From: an uncultured Anaerobutyricum sp.
GTDB taxonomy: Bacteria; Bacillota; Clostridia; Lachnospirales; Lachnospiraceae
NCBI RefSeq assembly: GCF_934307085.1
Contig: NZ_CAKRCF010000002.1
Location: 50,468-114,467, forward strand
DNA length: 64,000 bases
Direction of reading: 5' to 3'
Shown: positions 27,426-36,625 of the stretch, piece after piece
Position numbering within the stretch: the stretch's first letter is position 1
Layout: each line of letters begins with the position of its first letter
Made by a program: the position numbers and the translations under genes
The notes under the pieces: generated by a model
Database searches by the model: none
What the model was told of the DNA's origin: nothing
What the model saw: only the letters and a program-made list of their open reading frames with translations

Positions 27426-27454
27426 TTGACTTTTTGTTAAATAGTTTATAAAAT
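27426..27454 (+). promoter_or_regulatory. Ribokinase promoter
   Basis: TTGACT (27426-27431), a 17-base spacer and TAAAAT (27449-27454), about 130 bases before the ribokinase ATG. Confidence 0.65.
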
Positions 27455-27583
27455 ATCTTTATAAGTAGCTGAGTTTTCGGCATTTTTAATAATTTATGGA
27501 GAGATATCTCATATCATCTATAGTTTTATTATTTTGGAATGTATAGAATCTCATAGCAATTTTTCAATAAAAGGAGAAGTATT

Positions 27584-28507
27584 ATGGCAGCAAAAATTTT
27601 AATGACAGGTAGCATTATGATGGATCTGATTTTACAGATGCCTCGTATTCCACATCCAAGCGAGAGTCTTCTTGGAACCAGTTATTCTAACGCTGGGGGC
27701 GGCAAAGGAAGTAACTCCGCAGTAGCAGCTTGCAAGGCAGGCGGAGAGGTTTCCGTTTGTGGTACTCTTGGTAAAGATGCCAACGGTGAAGCACTTCTTG
27801 GAATGCTCACTGATTTAGGAATTGATGTTTCTCACCTTACTTTAAAAGAAGGTGCTAACACTGGAATGGCAGTTATTATGCTTGAAGAAGACGGAATGAA
27901 TCGTCTTGCTATTTATACAGGTGCTAATAATGATACCACACCAGCTGCAGTTGAAGCTGCTTTCGAAGGTAAAGAATACGATGCATTAATGATGCAGTTA
28001 GAAATTCCTTTAGAAGCAAATGTTAAAGCTTTTGATCTGGCTCACGAAAGAGGAATGATTACCTGTCTTGATGCAGGTCCTGCACAGGATTATCCATTAG
28101 AAAAATTTAAAGGACTTACTATCCTTTCTCCTAACGAAACAGAGACAGAAGCTCTTGTTGGAATTCTTCCAAAAGATGATGAGACATGTATCGCTGCTAG
28201 CAAGATTTTAAAAGAACGTAGTGATTGTAAATACGTTGTACTGAAAATGGGTGATAAAGGTTCCTTTATCTATGGCGATGATATTTGTCAGATGGTTCCT
28301 ACATTTAAGGTGGATGCTGTTGACCCAACTGCTGCTGGGGACTGCTTCACAGGCGTTTTAGTAAAACAGTATGCTGAGACACATGATATCGTTGCTTCTG
28401 CAAGATACGCTAGTGCTGCTGCCGCTATTTCCGTACAGCATTTAGGAGCACAGCCTTCTCTTCCTACAAAAGAAGCTATTGATGAATTTATCGCAACCCG
28501 TTCATAA
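27584..28507 (+). CDS. rbsK: Ribokinase (PfkB family)
   Basis: Phosphorylates D-ribose to ribose 5-phosphate. The 307 residues carry the N-terminal PfkB signature (SNAGGGKGSNSAVAACKAGG), an LSPNETE motif (SPNETETEAL) and the catalytic anion hole. The last reads DPTAAGDCFTGVL, where most ribokinases have DTTGAGD; the base Asp is kept but the Gly before Ala-Gly-Asp is Ala. A related sugar or nucleoside kinase is therefore possible. No rbs transporter genes are adjacent. AAAGGAGAAG precedes the ATG. Confidence 0.85.
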   Translation: MAAKILMTGSIMMDLILQMPRIPHPSESLLGTSYSNAGGGKGSNSAVAACKAGGEVSVCGTLGKDANGEALLGMLTDLGIDVSHLTLKEGANTGMAVIMLEEDGMNRLAIYTGANNDTTPAAVEAAFEGKEYDALMMQLEIPLEANVKAFDLAHERGMITCLDAGPAQDYPLEKFKGLTILSPNETETEALVGILPKDDETCIAASKILKERSDCKYVVLKMGDKGSFIYGDDICQMVPTFKVDAVDPTAAGDCFTGVLVKQYAETHDIVASARYASAAAAISVQHLGAQPSLPTKEAIDEFIATRS

Positions 28508-28829
28508 TTTTACTTAACCTAATTGGCTATCCACTGAGATATTTTCAATGGATAGCCTTTTTATCCTTTTCCAACAAGAAGATTCCCACATATAAAGTGA
28601 GAGACAAATTGTGTCCGTTATTTCATACTTTATCCTTTTACGAATGAAAAAGTTACGTGCAATTACGCAGTACATAACCTGAATTCCACATTTTTCCATT
28701 TATCAAAACTCTTTTCATCTCGCTTCTTAAATTTCTTCTTATACGTGTATAATTCTGCAAAACCCTTGTATTTCCACGAAAAAAATGTTAACATAACCTG
28801 ATTACACTTTTAGAAAGGAAGATCTTTCC
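28508..28829. other. Intergenic region
   Basis: 322 bp that hold the ribokinase terminator and, near 28780-28800, an AT-rich stretch that should contain the promoter of the DUF6273 gene. A 61-codon minus-strand reading frame here has no ribosome binding site and is not called. Confidence 0.6.
28525..28563 (+). terminator. Ribokinase terminator
   Basis: GGCTATCCA (28525-28533) pairs with TGGATAGCC (28549-28557), followed by TTTTTAT, 18 bases after the stop codon. A clear intrinsic terminator. Confidence 0.88.
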
Positions 28830-30152
28830 ATGAGAAATGATGAAAAAATAGATATCAATCTCGCTGTTGAGGAAAATACCGATAACTTATCTGAAGATGA
28901 GCTGGTTCGACAGAACTATGAGACGGCACTTCGCTATATTAATATAGCAGAACATATGAAAAAGTTCGAAGATCAGGACAAGTACTATCATCGTGCCATT
29001 CAATATTTAAAAAAAGTTACACCTATTTCTGAAGTCAGACCTCTCATTCGCGAACTTCGTAAAAAGAAATTTAATGCTCGTGCATTAGGTAAGCTCACAC
29101 TTTATAAGGAAGCCTGCCGTATTCGAGATAAAGCAAAAACACCAAGCGAATTTTATTCCGCTCAGACTATTTTCTCTCGAATTTATCATTACGAGCAAAA
29201 ACATCCTCTTTCTGAAAAATCAACAGATCCTGAACTTTATGCTGAAGCGATCAAATGTTGTGATTCAGAAGAACAGATGAAAATCTGTGAACAGCTTGCT
29301 GATGAAAAAGCTGCTGAGTTAAAACGCCATAGTTTTTTTGCAAGTTGTGCTTTTATTGCCTGTGTTGTTGCCTTACTGTTCTTTACACGTACAACATCTT
29401 TTAAACATTGTCTCGCAACAATTAACTCCCATACTGGCAATTATGAAAAAACCTGGCAGAACTATGAATACATCTACAACAAAAATGGAGATACCTCTGC
29501 TCACGAAAAAGCTTTAGAGTACCGTTATAAATCTGCTGAAAAAGCACTGAAAAATGACGATGAAAATACTGCTTACCGCAACTATAAGGCCCTTGCTAAG
29601 GAGAATTACAAAGACAGTGCTGCCAAGTTTGTTTCTCTTGAAAAAGAACATATAAAAAATACAGACATTAGTGACAAAGTTTCTTTTGCTTATATGGACT
29701 GGCGTGTCCTTGACAAAAAGGATGGCAAAGTACTTTTATTAAAAGATAACGCCTTAGGCTCCACTCCATTCGATGAGACTGGTAAAAATACAACATGGGA
29801 ATCTTCTTCTGTTCGTAAATGGCTTAACAAAGATTTCCTTCAGGAAAATTTCCTTCAGGAAGAACAAGACATCATACTAAAAACAACTGTTAAGAATACT
29901 CCAAATACAACCTATAATACTCCAGCCGGAAAAGATACAACAGATAAACTATTCTTGCTCAGCTGTGATGAGGTTAATCAGTATACTAAAGGTATTCACA
30001 AAACAAATAGCTGCTGGTGGCTTCGTACTCCAGGTGCAGCTGCAAATTCTATGAGTTTTGTATACCGTGATAAAACAGTAATGGATTATGGTTATGATGT
30101 AACTAATACAAAAATTACAGTAAAACCTGCAATTTGGGTCAATGTAGAATAA
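28830..30152 (+). CDS. Membrane protein with TPR-like N-terminus and DUF6273 domain
   Basis: 440 residues. The cytoplasmic part (1-165) is helical and repeat-like (YETALRYINIAEHMKKFEDQ ... EAIKCCDSEEQMKICEQLAD). One membrane helix follows (FFASCAFIACVVALLFF, about 168-186). The outer part has another helical repeat region, then from about residue 285 a DUF6273 domain (WRVLDKKDGKVLLLKDNAL ... SCWWLRTPGAAANSMSFVY ... KPAIWVNVE). DUF6273 resembles formylglycine-generating-enzyme/C-lectin-like folds and probably binds a surface ligand. Function unknown. AAAGGAAG precedes the ATG. Confidence 0.75.
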   Translation: MRNDEKIDINLAVEENTDNLSEDELVRQNYETALRYINIAEHMKKFEDQDKYYHRAIQYLKKVTPISEVRPLIRELRKKKFNARALGKLTLYKEACRIRDKAKTPSEFYSAQTIFSRIYHYEQKHPLSEKSTDPELYAEAIKCCDSEEQMKICEQLADEKAAELKRHSFFASCAFIACVVALLFFTRTTSFKHCLATINSHTGNYEKTWQNYEYIYNKNGDTSAHEKALEYRYKSAEKALKNDDENTAYRNYKALAKENYKDSAAKFVSLEKEHIKNTDISDKVSFAYMDWRVLDKKDGKVLLLKDNALGSTPFDETGKNTTWESSSVRKWLNKDFLQENFLQEEQDIILKTTVKNTPNTTYNTPAGKDTTDKLFLLSCDEVNQYTKGIHKTNSCWWLRTPGAAANSMSFVYRDKTVMDYGYDVTNTKITVKPAIWVNVE

Positions 30153-30161
30153 ATTCTAATT

Positions 30162-30208
30162 AAAAATCGCTGTGCGATGGCTTACAAAGCTATGCACAGC
30201 GATTTTTT
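30162..30208. terminator. Bidirectional terminator between convergent genes
   Basis: AAAAATCGCTGTGC pairs with GCACAGCGATTTTTT. With A and T runs on its two sides it serves both the DUF6273 gene (plus) and fhs (minus). Confidence 0.88.
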
Positions 30209-30217
30209 AATCAGAAT

Positions 30218-31888
30218 TTAAAATAATCCAGTTATCTTTCCATTATCATCCACATCAATTCCAAATGCAGCTGGTTTCTTTGGCAGACCTGGCATTGTCA
30301 TAATTGCTCCGGTAAGAATTACTACAAATCCTGCTCCTGCATTTACAAATGCGTCACGTACATGGATGTTAAATCCTTCTGGACGACCTAACTTTGTCTG
30401 ATCATCAGAGAGAGAATACTGTGTTTTTGCCATACATACTGGCAAATTACCAAATCCTAACTCTGTAAGTTTTGCAAGCATTTTCTCTGCGGCTGGTTCA
30501 TATGTTACACCGTCTGCACCGTAAATTTCTTTTGCAATTGTCTCTACCTTGTCTTTTAATGATGCATTGTCCGGATAAAGTACTTTAAAATCACTTTCTT
30601 TTTCTTCTAATGTTTTAAGCACCTTCTTTGCAAGATCGATTCCTCCTTCTCCACCTTTTGCCCATACTTCGGAAAGTGCGAATTCACATCCTCTTTCTTC
30701 GCAGAACTGACGAATAAATTCATGTTCTGCTTCTGTATCTGTTGTAAACGCATTTAAAGTTACAACAATAGGTACTCCAAATTTCTGAAGGTTTTCAATA
30801 TGTTTTTCAAGATTACAGATACCTTTTTTCAGGGCATCCATGTTCTCTGTTGCAAGTTCTGTTTTTGGAACTCCACCATTATATTTTAATGCGCGAACAG
30901 TTGCTACTAATACAACCGCATCTGGCTTTAACCCTGCCATACGACACTTAATATCCATAAACTTCTCTGCACCAAGATCTGCACCAAATCCTGCTTCTGT
31001 AATCGCAATATCAGAAAGCTTTAATGCCATCTTTGTTGCACGCACACTGTTACATCCATGTGCAATGTTCGCAAATGGTCCTCCATGAACGATTGCTCCT
31101 GTATGTTCTAATGTCTGTACCATGTTTGGCTTAATCGCATCTTTTAATAATGCTGCCATAGAACCTACGGCATTAAGCTGACCTGCTGTTACAGGATTAC
31201 CATCTACATCATAAGCTACAATAATCTTGGCAAGTCGTGCTTTTAAATCTTTAATATCTTCTGCCAGACAGAGAATAGCCATGATTTCTGTTGCTACAGT
31301 AATTACAAAATGATCTTCTCGTACATAACCGTCTACTTTTCTTCCAAGACCAATTACAATATTACGAAGAGCACGGTCATTCATATCCATACAACGTTTC
31401 CAGATTACCTGTCTTGTATCAATACGAAGTTCATTACCCTGCTGAATATGATTATCCAGAAGTGCAGCCAATAAGTTATTGGCAGATGTAATCGCATGGA
31501 AATCACCTGTAAAATGAAGATTTAAATCCTCCATAGGAACAACCTGAGAATATCCGCCGCCAGCAGCTCCACCCTTGATTCCAAAACATGGTCCAAGAGA
31601 AGGCTCACGAAGTGCAAGAATAGACTTTTTACCTAACTTCTCTAATGCCTGTGCAAGACCGATACTTGTTGTTGTCTTTCCTTCTCCTGCTGGAGTTGGG
31701 TTAATAGCCGTCATTAACACAAGCTTACCATCTGGCTTCTCATCTAAGCTCTTCATGAATTCATCCGAAAATTTTGCCTTATACTTTCCGTATAACTCTA
31801 AATCATCTTCTGCAATCCCATAATTTGCAGCTACATCCTTAATTGGAAGCATTGTTGCTTCCTGTGCAATCTGAATATCTGTTTTCAT
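30218..31888 (-). CDS. fhs: Formate-tetrahydrofolate ligase
   Basis: ATP-dependent synthesis of 10-formyl-THF from formate and THF, which feeds purine synthesis and, in acetogens, the methyl branch of the Wood-Ljungdahl pathway. The 556 residues have the P-loop TPAGEGKTT (65-73), [27 protein letters not shown], and the C-terminal [16 protein letters not shown] substrate motif. AAGGAAGGAT lies before the ATG. The gene is preceded by a ZTP riboswitch, which links its expression to the folate/purine state. It is alone; folD and fchA are not in the window, so acetogenesis cannot be claimed. Confidence 0.97.
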   Translation of the reverse strand: MKTDIQIAQEATMLPIKDVAANYGIAEDDLELYGKYKAKFSDEFMKSLDEKPDGKLVLMTAINPTPAGEGKTTTSIGLAQALEKLGKKSILALREPSLGPCFGIKGGAAGGGYSQVVPMEDLNLHFTGDFHAITSANNLLAALLDNHIQQGNELRIDTRQVIWKRCMDMNDRALRNIVIGLGRKVDGYVREDHFVITVATEIMAILCLAEDIKDLKARLAKIIVAYDVDGNPVTAGQLNAVGSMAALLKDAIKPNMVQTLEHTGAIVHGGPFANIAHGCNSVRATKMALKLSDIAITEAGFGADLGAEKFMDIKCRMAGLKPDAVVLVATVRALKYNGGVPKTELATENMDALKKGICNLEKHIENLQKFGVPIVVTLNAFTTDTEAEHEFIRQFCEERGCEFALSEVWAKGGEGGIDLAKKVLKTLEEKESDFKVLYPDNASLKDKVETIAKEIYGADGVTYEPAAEKMLAKLTELGFGNLPVCMAKTQYSLSDDQTKLGRPEGFNIHVRDAFVNAGAGFVVILTGAIMTMPGLPKKPAAFGIDVDDNGKITGLF

Positions 31889-31994
31889 ATCCTTCTTCCT
31901 TTCATTTTAACGCATATAAATACTTTACACACTTTCTCTTCTGCTTTATACCCTTGCCCTATTTACTATGTCTTTAATTAAAATGTTGGGGTCA

Positions 31995-32120
31995 AAACAA
32001 AAAGGGCAACTTCAAAAGAAGCTGCCCAGACGGTCGGCTAATAACAGAATGTCTCCATCCCTCCGGCTACACTGTGTCTCTTCACATATCCGTCAGTAAC
32101 CGAAATTTCTGCGTTGGCAG
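31995..32120 (-). promoter_or_regulatory. ZTP (pfl) riboswitch with intrinsic terminator, controlling fhs
   Basis: On the minus strand CGGTTAC pairs with GTAGCCG to close the first domain. The conserved CTGACGG forms the pseudoknot with CCGTC of CCGTCTGGGCAG; the consensus is CCGCCTGGGCA, so the pair GACGG/CCGTC is a compensated change. The GGGCAGCTTC/GAAGTTGCCC hairpin with a U run directly follows and shares its 5' arm with the aptamer 3' end. ZTP/ZMP binding should block the terminator and raise fhs expression. This class is known upstream of one-carbon and purine genes. I place it by motif, not by a covariance search. Confidence 0.88.
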
Positions 32121-32251
32121 ATTTATTTTATGTTTATATCTTTACATACTTATTGAGAAAAGTCAATGTTAAAAATCATAATTTTTAATGTAAATCTTAT
32201 AATATATTCTGTTCTATTTTCTTCTTATAATATATAATGATACATAATGAT

Positions 32252-32281
32252 GTTAGGGTCAAAAAGTATTTTGTCCCTAAC
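32252..32281. terminator. Short palindrome, possible terminator or operator
   Basis: GTTAGGGTCAAAA (32252-32264) pairs with TTTTGTCCCTAAC (32269-32281), with one mismatch and a 4-base loop. It lies 43 bases before the ATG of the broken gene at 32325, so it may regulate that gene. No gene ends here on either strand within 150 bases. Confidence 0.5.
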
Positions 32282-32324
32282 TTGATGTCACCTATTGCAT
32301 CAAACTCAAGAAAGGAATCACACT

Positions 32325-32805
32325 ATGAAAAAAATGAAAACATTCAAACGACAAAGATTCTATACCGGAACTTCTCATTACACCGGATTTTAGCGTACAT
32401 GCCGTTGCCGGAGAAGTTTATACCTACACCGGCGGCAAACTTAAACAGTTAAAATATGCCGGCAGTGATTATGGTCGCCTCATTTACTCCAAAAAGAAAT
32501 CTGTAGTATCTAATTCTGCATGGATTAATGGATATGGCGCCGTTTCAACATTTTATCGTTTTAACAAAAAGGGAAAAAGAACGAAGCTTAAAACATTTGA
32601 AGAAGCCTATCTTCCAAAAACTCTTTACAAAATTAATGGAAAAAAAGTATCAAAGAAGAAATTTAATTCAGAATACAAAAAAATAGTTAAAAAATATCCT
32701 TTAAAAGAGATTTGGCCATCTAACACCTTCAATCTTACTACAGATAACATTAATAACCTTGTCAAAAATTACAAATCTTTCATCATAACAGGTAAAAAAC
32801 ACTAA
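32325..32805 (+). pseudogene. Broken small secreted-protein gene
   Basis: An ATG at 32325 with AAGAAAGGAATCAC upstream opens a frame (MKKMKTFKRQRFYTGTSHYT) that stops at TAG after about 21 codons. The remaining coding potential is in the next frame, open from about 32340 to the TAA at 32803: DFSVHAVAGEVYTYTGGKLK ... YGRLIYSKKKSVVSNSAWIN ... YRFNKKGKRTKLKTFEEAYL ... FIITGKKH. That frame contains no Met. It looks like a secreted protein that lost most of its signal peptide through a deletion and frameshift; VHAVAG could be the old cleavage region. No function is assigned. Confidence 0.68.
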
Positions 32806-32826
32806 TTTGTAGATTTCGTATAGACG

Positions 32827-32941
32827 AAAAAAGAAATACTACCATATCCCATCTGCTCTATAGTCGCTGTGTTTAAAATGCTCGTTCGCATCTTAAACAC
32901 GCTCCGAAGCCGCATCTGGGATATGGTAGTATTTCTTTTTT
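32827..32941 (+). other. Long-arm structured 3' element, copy 2
   Basis: Perfect 25-bp arms (32827-32851 against 32917-32941) enclose a 65-base core with TATAGTCGCTG, an inner stem GTGTTTAA/TTAAACAC with an A-C mismatch and then ATGC/GCAT, and GCTCCGAAGCC. It aligns with copy 1 (17024) apart from the stem sequences. It lies 21 bases after the end of the broken gene in the same sense, and the right arm ends in a T run (TTTCTTTTTT). Confidence 0.7.
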
Positions 32942-33016
32942 CTTTAGAAGACTCCATGCAATTCAGCTCAATATCTTCTACTAAAGCGGCGTCTGTGTCC
33001 CCAGCAATTATTATTT
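32942..33016 (-). terminator. gltX 3'-UTR motif and hairpin
   Basis: After the gltX stop the minus strand reads AATAATAATTGCTGGGGACA, then CAGACGCCGCTTTAG. This is the weaker version of the motif behind pckA and nrdD. It runs into a hairpin (32942-32951 against 32974-32986, CTTTAGTAGAAGA with TCTTCTAAAG). No U tract follows on the minus strand. Confidence 0.5.
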
Positions 33017-34462
33017 AGATAATTTCTCAATTGCAGCTTTCATTCTGCTTACTGTCTCGTCCTTACCGATGATTTCCATAATCTCTGTTGCTCCACCTGG
33101 AGTCATGCGTTTTCCAGAAACAGCGGTACGAACTGGCCACATAACGAAACCTGGTTTGTAACCTTTTTCATCTGCAAACCCACGAAGCATCTGATATAAT
33201 GCATCGTTTGTAAAGTCTTCCTGTGCTTCGATTACTGGAAGTAATTCCTGTAATACTGGTAAAGACTTCTCTGCATTTGTTTTATTTTTCTTATTAGTGT
33301 ACATATCTACATCATATTCTGGAACTTCTTCGAAGAAGTCGATCATTTCACCGATTTCAGGAAATACTTCGATTCTTGTCTTAACAAGTGCTGCAATCTT
33401 CTTTAAATCCATATCTTTCTTGATGACTTCCTTAACGTAAGGCTCTGCCATGTTGTAGAAAGTATCAAAATCCATTGCTTTTAAATACTCTCCGTTCATC
33501 CATTTAAGCTTAACCATATCAAATACGGCTGGAGACTTGCTGATGTGTTTATAATCAAATGCTTCTACTAACTCTTCTAAGGAGAAAATCTCTCTGTTAT
33601 CTGGAGAGCTCCATCCAAGAAGTGCTACAAAGTTTACAACTGCTTCTGGAACAAATCCCTGCTCGATTAAATCTTCATAGGAAGAATGTCCTGAACGTTT
33701 TGAAAGCTTCTGATGTTCTTCATTAGTAATTAATGGACAATGAATGTATTTTGGCTCTTCCCATCCAAATGCCTTGTAAAGACGAGTATACTTCGGTGCA
33801 GAAGAAAGGTACTCATTACCTCTTACAACGTGTGTAATCTGCATTAGGTGGTCATCTACTACATTTGCAAAGTTATAAGTAGGATACCCGTCTGACTTGA
33901 TAAGAATCATATCATCAAGTTCTTCATTTGGCTGTGTGATATCTCCATAAATCTCATCATGAAAAGTAGTCTCCCCCTCGTTAGGCATATTGGCACGGAT
34001 AACAAATGGCTTGCCTGCTGCAAGGTTCGCTTCTACTTCCTCTTTGGAAAGGTGAAGACAATGCTTATCATATACACTAATCTCCTTACCACCTACGTTC
34101 TGTTTTAAGGAATCTAATCTTTCCTGATCACAGAAACAATAGTAAGCCTCACCCTTTTCGATAAGCTGTTTTGCATAATCCATGTAAAGACCAGATGCTA
34201 CACGCTCACTCTGCACATAAGGCCCAAATCCGCCATCTTTATCCGGACCTTCATCATGCTTTAATCCAGTTGCCTCTAAAGTACGGTAAATGATTCCCAG
34301 TGCCTCTTCACAATAACGTCCCTGGTCTGTATCTTCTATTCTTAAAACGAAATCTCCGCCTTCATGCTTTGCAATTAAGTAAGTATATAAAGCAGTACGA
34401 AGATTTCCAACGTGCATTCTTCCTGTAGGGCTTGGTGCAAATCTTGTTCTAATCTTTGCCAT
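33011..34462 (-). CDS. gltX: Glutamyl-tRNA synthetase
   Basis: Class Ib synthetase; depending on the host's GatCAB system it may also charge tRNA-Gln. The 483 residues carry the HIGH-like motif [19 protein letters not shown] (7-25), RIEDTDQGR (about 41-49), and the KMSKS-like [10 protein letters not shown] near residue 253. The C-terminal anticodon-binding half follows. The GAGAGGAATTAGAG stretch upstream is the probable ribosome binding site. An inverted repeat (34502-34539) lies in the leader. No glnS is in view. Confidence 0.96.
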   Translation of the reverse strand: MAKIRTRFAPSPTGRMHVGNLRTALYTYLIAKHEGGDFVLRIEDTDQGRYCEEALGIIYRTLEATGLKHDEGPDKDGGFGPYVQSERVASGLYMDYAKQLIEKGEAYYCFCDQERLDSLKQNVGGKEISVYDKHCLHLSKEEVEANLAAGKPFVIRANMPNEGETTFHDEIYGDITQPNEELDDMILIKSDGYPTYNFANVVDDHLMQITHVVRGNEYLSSAPKYTRLYKAFGWEEPKYIHCPLITNEEHQKLSKRSGHSSYEDLIEQGFVPEAVVNFVALLGWSSPDNREIFSLEELVEAFDYKHISKSPAVFDMVKLKWMNGEYLKAMDFDTFYNMAEPYVKEVIKKDMDLKKIAALVKTRIEVFPEIGEMIDFFEEVPEYDVDMYTNKKNKTNAEKSLPVLQELLPVIEAQEDFTNDALYQMLRGFADEKGYKPGFVMWPVRTAVSGKRMTPGGATEIMEIIGKDETVSRMKAAIEKLSK

Positions 34463-34501
34463 CTCTAATTCCTCTCTTTCTGAATCTATAAAATATAATC
34501 T

Positions 34502-34539
34502 AACTATTTAAAACTCATCCTATCCAAATTTAAATAGTT
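34502..34539. repeat. Inverted repeat upstream of gltX
   Basis: AACTATTTAAA (34502-34512) and TTTAAATAGTT (34529-34539) form perfect 11-bp arms with a 16-base spacer, 40 bases upstream of the gltX ATG. It may be an operator or a leader hairpin. There is no sign of a T-box. Confidence 0.45.
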
Positions 34540-34737
34540 TCCAATCGACTCGTATTATCATACCATCTTTTCACGTAAAAATCTATAAAATCCTCTATAT
34601 GAAATAATTTGCGGAATATCCTTTAGTATGCTACTCTTAAAATCAGCAAACATTATGGAATTCATTCATATACAACTACAGAAAAATTACAAAAATCTAA
34701 GTAATTTTTAAATCTAACACGAAAGAAGGTACCCTTT

Positions 34738-35445
34738 ATGCTATCACTACTAAATATTGATTACAGCTCCATGATAAACACTCTTCCACTAGACTCCGGA
34801 AGCAGTGACAATCTGAGTAATTTTATAAACAACGGGCTTATCGGGCTCGTTACTGAAGCCGATTCCACTTACAAAATAGTTGGCTCTGTAATTGCTCTCG
34901 TCTTAGCTCTCATCGGATGCTTTTTCGGCTATAAACTGTCCCGGCTCTTTATGAGTATCACAGGCTTTATTGCCGGAGCCATAATCGGGCAGATGATTAC
35001 ATCCCAGATTCTGCAAGTAGAGGGATTCACCTCCGTCCTTTGTATCATACTTTGCGGAGCCATCGTTGCCTCACTTGCCTTTTGGATTTATCGTATCGGA
35101 ATTTTTATCCTATGCTTTGCATTAGCTTTCAGTGCCGCCGGAACATTATTTCCATTTGAGGGTAATGTACAATTCTTTGCGAATGTAATAACCGGACTCA
35201 TCGTTGGCGTCCTCGCTGTTAAATATATGCGGCCAGTCATTATACTTACTTCTGCAATTGTATGCGGCACTTCCGCCGCTGGGCTACTTCCGGGAGTTAC
35301 GGAATATATGGGAATTACGACACTTTCTTCACTGAACTCCAGTGCAGCGCTGACACTGGCATTGTGTGTGCTCGGGATTGCAGTACAGTTTCTTACTACA
35401 AAAGACCCTGTAAAGAAATCCGTTTCCCGTCATAAACATGATTAA
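34738..35445 (+). CDS. Multi-spanning membrane protein (DUF4203-like)
   Basis: 235 residues. A short N-terminal tail is followed by about seven hydrophobic segments from residue 40 to 225, rich in Gly and Ala (VIALVLALIGCFFGYKLSRL, then FIAGAIIGQMI). It ends in a basic tail (KDPVKKSVSRHKHD). This pattern resembles the DUF4203/TMEM198-like family. GAAGGT lies 7 bases before the ATG. It is divergent from gltX and has its own terminator. Function unknown. Confidence 0.65.
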   Translation: MLSLLNIDYSSMINTLPLDSGSSDNLSNFINNGLIGLVTEADSTYKIVGSVIALVLALIGCFFGYKLSRLFMSITGFIAGAIIGQMITSQILQVEGFTSVLCIILCGAIVASLAFWIYRIGIFILCFALAFSAAGTLFPFEGNVQFFANVITGLIVGVLAVKYMRPVIILTSAIVCGTSAAGLLPGVTEYMGITTLSSLNSSAALTLALCVLGIAVQFLTTKDPVKKSVSRHKHD

Positions 35446-35492
35446 CTTCTGAATTTATTAAATCAATCAAATGGGTAACGAACGTAATTCAT

Positions 35493-35563
35493 CTCCCACC
35501 TTAGAGCGCGTTTGAAAAATACTTTTTCTGTGGTGTTCCTTAAAGGTGGGAGCCTTTCTTTCT
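35493..35563 (+). terminator. Terminator of the DUF4203-like gene, loop occupied by a repeat end
   Basis: CTCCCACCTT (35493-35502) pairs with AAGGTGGGAG (35543-35552), then CCTTTCTTTC. The 40-base loop contains GAGCGCGTTTGAAAAATACT, a dispersed repeat end, as though the repeat had entered a terminator loop. Confidence 0.7.
35504..35529 (+). repeat. Dispersed repeat, single end, inside terminator loop
   Basis: GAGCGCGTTTGAAAAATACT then TTTTC, two changes from the consensus GAGCGTGTTTGAAAAATGCT. It lies in the loop of the 35493-35552 terminator. Confidence 0.55.
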
Positions 35564-35578
35564 GGAGAAAAATAAAAC

Positions 35579-35669
35579 GCCGCTATATGTAATGTTTTTG
35601 TATGTTTTCTGACTGACACAAAACATACAAAAACATTACATATAGCGGCATCAACTCAATAAATTAACT
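35579..35669 (-). terminator. nrdG 3'-UTR motif and 30-bp perfect hairpin
   Basis: Arms 35579-35608 and 35620-35649 are perfectly complementary over 30 bp with an 11-base loop. On the minus strand the hairpin starts with GCCGCTATATG, right after AGTTAATTTATTGAGTTGAT (35650-35669). This is a shortened version of the pckA/nrdD 3'-UTR motif. It lies a few bases after the nrdG stop codon. Confidence 0.65.
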
Positions 35670-35675
35670 TGTTTT

Positions 35676-36200
35676 CTATTGTTCTTCCCAAAGAACAACT
35701 TTCCCTGATTCCATTGTTTTCTTTACATCAATAATTCTCTGATTAGAAGAACCACGGAATTTGAGCGTAATGTCCTTTTTCTCCATAACAAATGGGCCAT
35801 CTACAAGATAGTCAATCTGCTCTAACATCTTTTTTGTATATTTCCACTTTGGAATCATTCTATGCAAAATGTCCTTTTCATAGACATAACCGGTAAAACA
35901 CCAGATAGTCTTTTCTGGAAAGCGTTCCTTTACTTTTTTTAAAAAAGGAACTAGGGCTTCCTGATTCATATACTCCATAGGTTCTCCGCCTAATACTGTA
36001 AGACCAGATATATAAGAAGGTTCCAATAATTTTAAAATCTGTTCTTCTGTTTCTTCTGTAAAAGGCTTTCCATACTCAAAACTCCATGTCTCCTCATTAA
36101 AACATCCCTTACAATGATGCGTACACCCACTTACAAAAAGGGTTACTCTAACTCCCGGTCCGTTTGCAATATCACATTTTTTAATTTCACCGTAATGCAT
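35676..36200 (-). CDS. nrdG: Anaerobic ribonucleotide reductase activating protein
   Basis: Radical-SAM activase that creates the glycyl radical on NrdD. The 174 residues hold the iron-sulfur/SAM motif CxxxCxxC as C26, C30, C33 (VSGCTHHCKGCFNEETW), the GGE motif in VLGGEPME, and WCFTGY. It lies downstream of nrdD on the same strand but separated by an unusually long 461-bp gap, so cotranscription is likely but not certain. AGAGGTGAATAGGTT precedes the ATG. The pair gives oxygen-sensitive dNTP synthesis, consistent with a strict anaerobe. Confidence 0.96.
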   Translation of the reverse strand: MHYGEIKKCDIANGPGVRVTLFVSGCTHHCKGCFNEETWSFEYGKPFTEETEEQILKLLEPSYISGLTVLGGEPMEYMNQEALVPFLKKVKERFPEKTIWCFTGYVYEKDILHRMIPKWKYTKKMLEQIDYLVDGPFVMEKKDITLKFRGSSNQRIIDVKKTMESGKVVLWEEQ

Positions 36201-36225
36201 AACCTATTCACCTCTTTCAAAAATC

Positions 36226-36348
36226 AAATAGAGTGCCATTATATTTTGCAATTATTCAAACCAATCTTTCGTATTATGTCTACAATACTTCTTCTATTTT
36301 TTACATGGTTCTTACTAATTTACATTTTATAATATTGGCACTCTATTT
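36226..36348. repeat. Inverted repeat with 97-base spacer upstream of nrdG
   Basis: AAATAGAGTGCCA (36226-36238) and TGGCACTCTATTT (36336-36348) are perfect 13-bp arms. The spacer has a smaller stem (GTATT/AATAC) but not the core shared by the four long-arm elements. It lies 26 bases before the nrdG ATG. Confidence 0.55.
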
Positions 36349-36625
36349 ACAATCAATAATCTACTATTTTATATATTTTGAGACAATTTTATTTTTTAGT
36401 ACCCCATACTTTGGCAGTATATTCATAATCTATCTTGATAATTATTATCTCAACTTATATTTTGTTAGTATTTGAAAATTATTCAATTTTCTTTCCCTCA
36501 GCCAAAGTCACCCCAGAAAGATAAATTTCTCATGGAGCGTTTAGCACAACGGAACAAAATGAGGTAAAGTTTTCATGCTTCTTCTCAATAATCCTTCTGG
36601 CAATCCGCCCACTAACTCATCCATA

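Larger units (their letters stand above)
31889..32324. other. Intergenic region with riboswitch and hairpin
   Basis: 436 bp that hold the minus-strand ZTP riboswitch with its terminator (31995-32120) and a 13-bp palindrome (32252-32281) before the broken plus-strand gene at 32325. The fhs promoter must lie near 32130-32230 on the minus strand, where AT-rich TATAAT-like sequences abound. Confidence 0.65.

Noticed and set aside
28514..28699. 61-codon minus-strand frame after the ribokinase gene
   Set aside because: It covers the ribokinase terminator, has no ribosome binding site and has atypical composition.
30218..31888. Evidence for a complete Wood-Ljungdahl pathway
   Set aside because: fhs alone is common in non-acetogenic anaerobes; no acs, cooS, metF, folD or fchA genes are in the window.
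36541..36624. 27-codon minus-strand frame in the nrdD-nrdG gap
   Set aside because: It has no ribosome binding site before the ATG and overlaps the 3'-UTR motif; chance is the better explanation.
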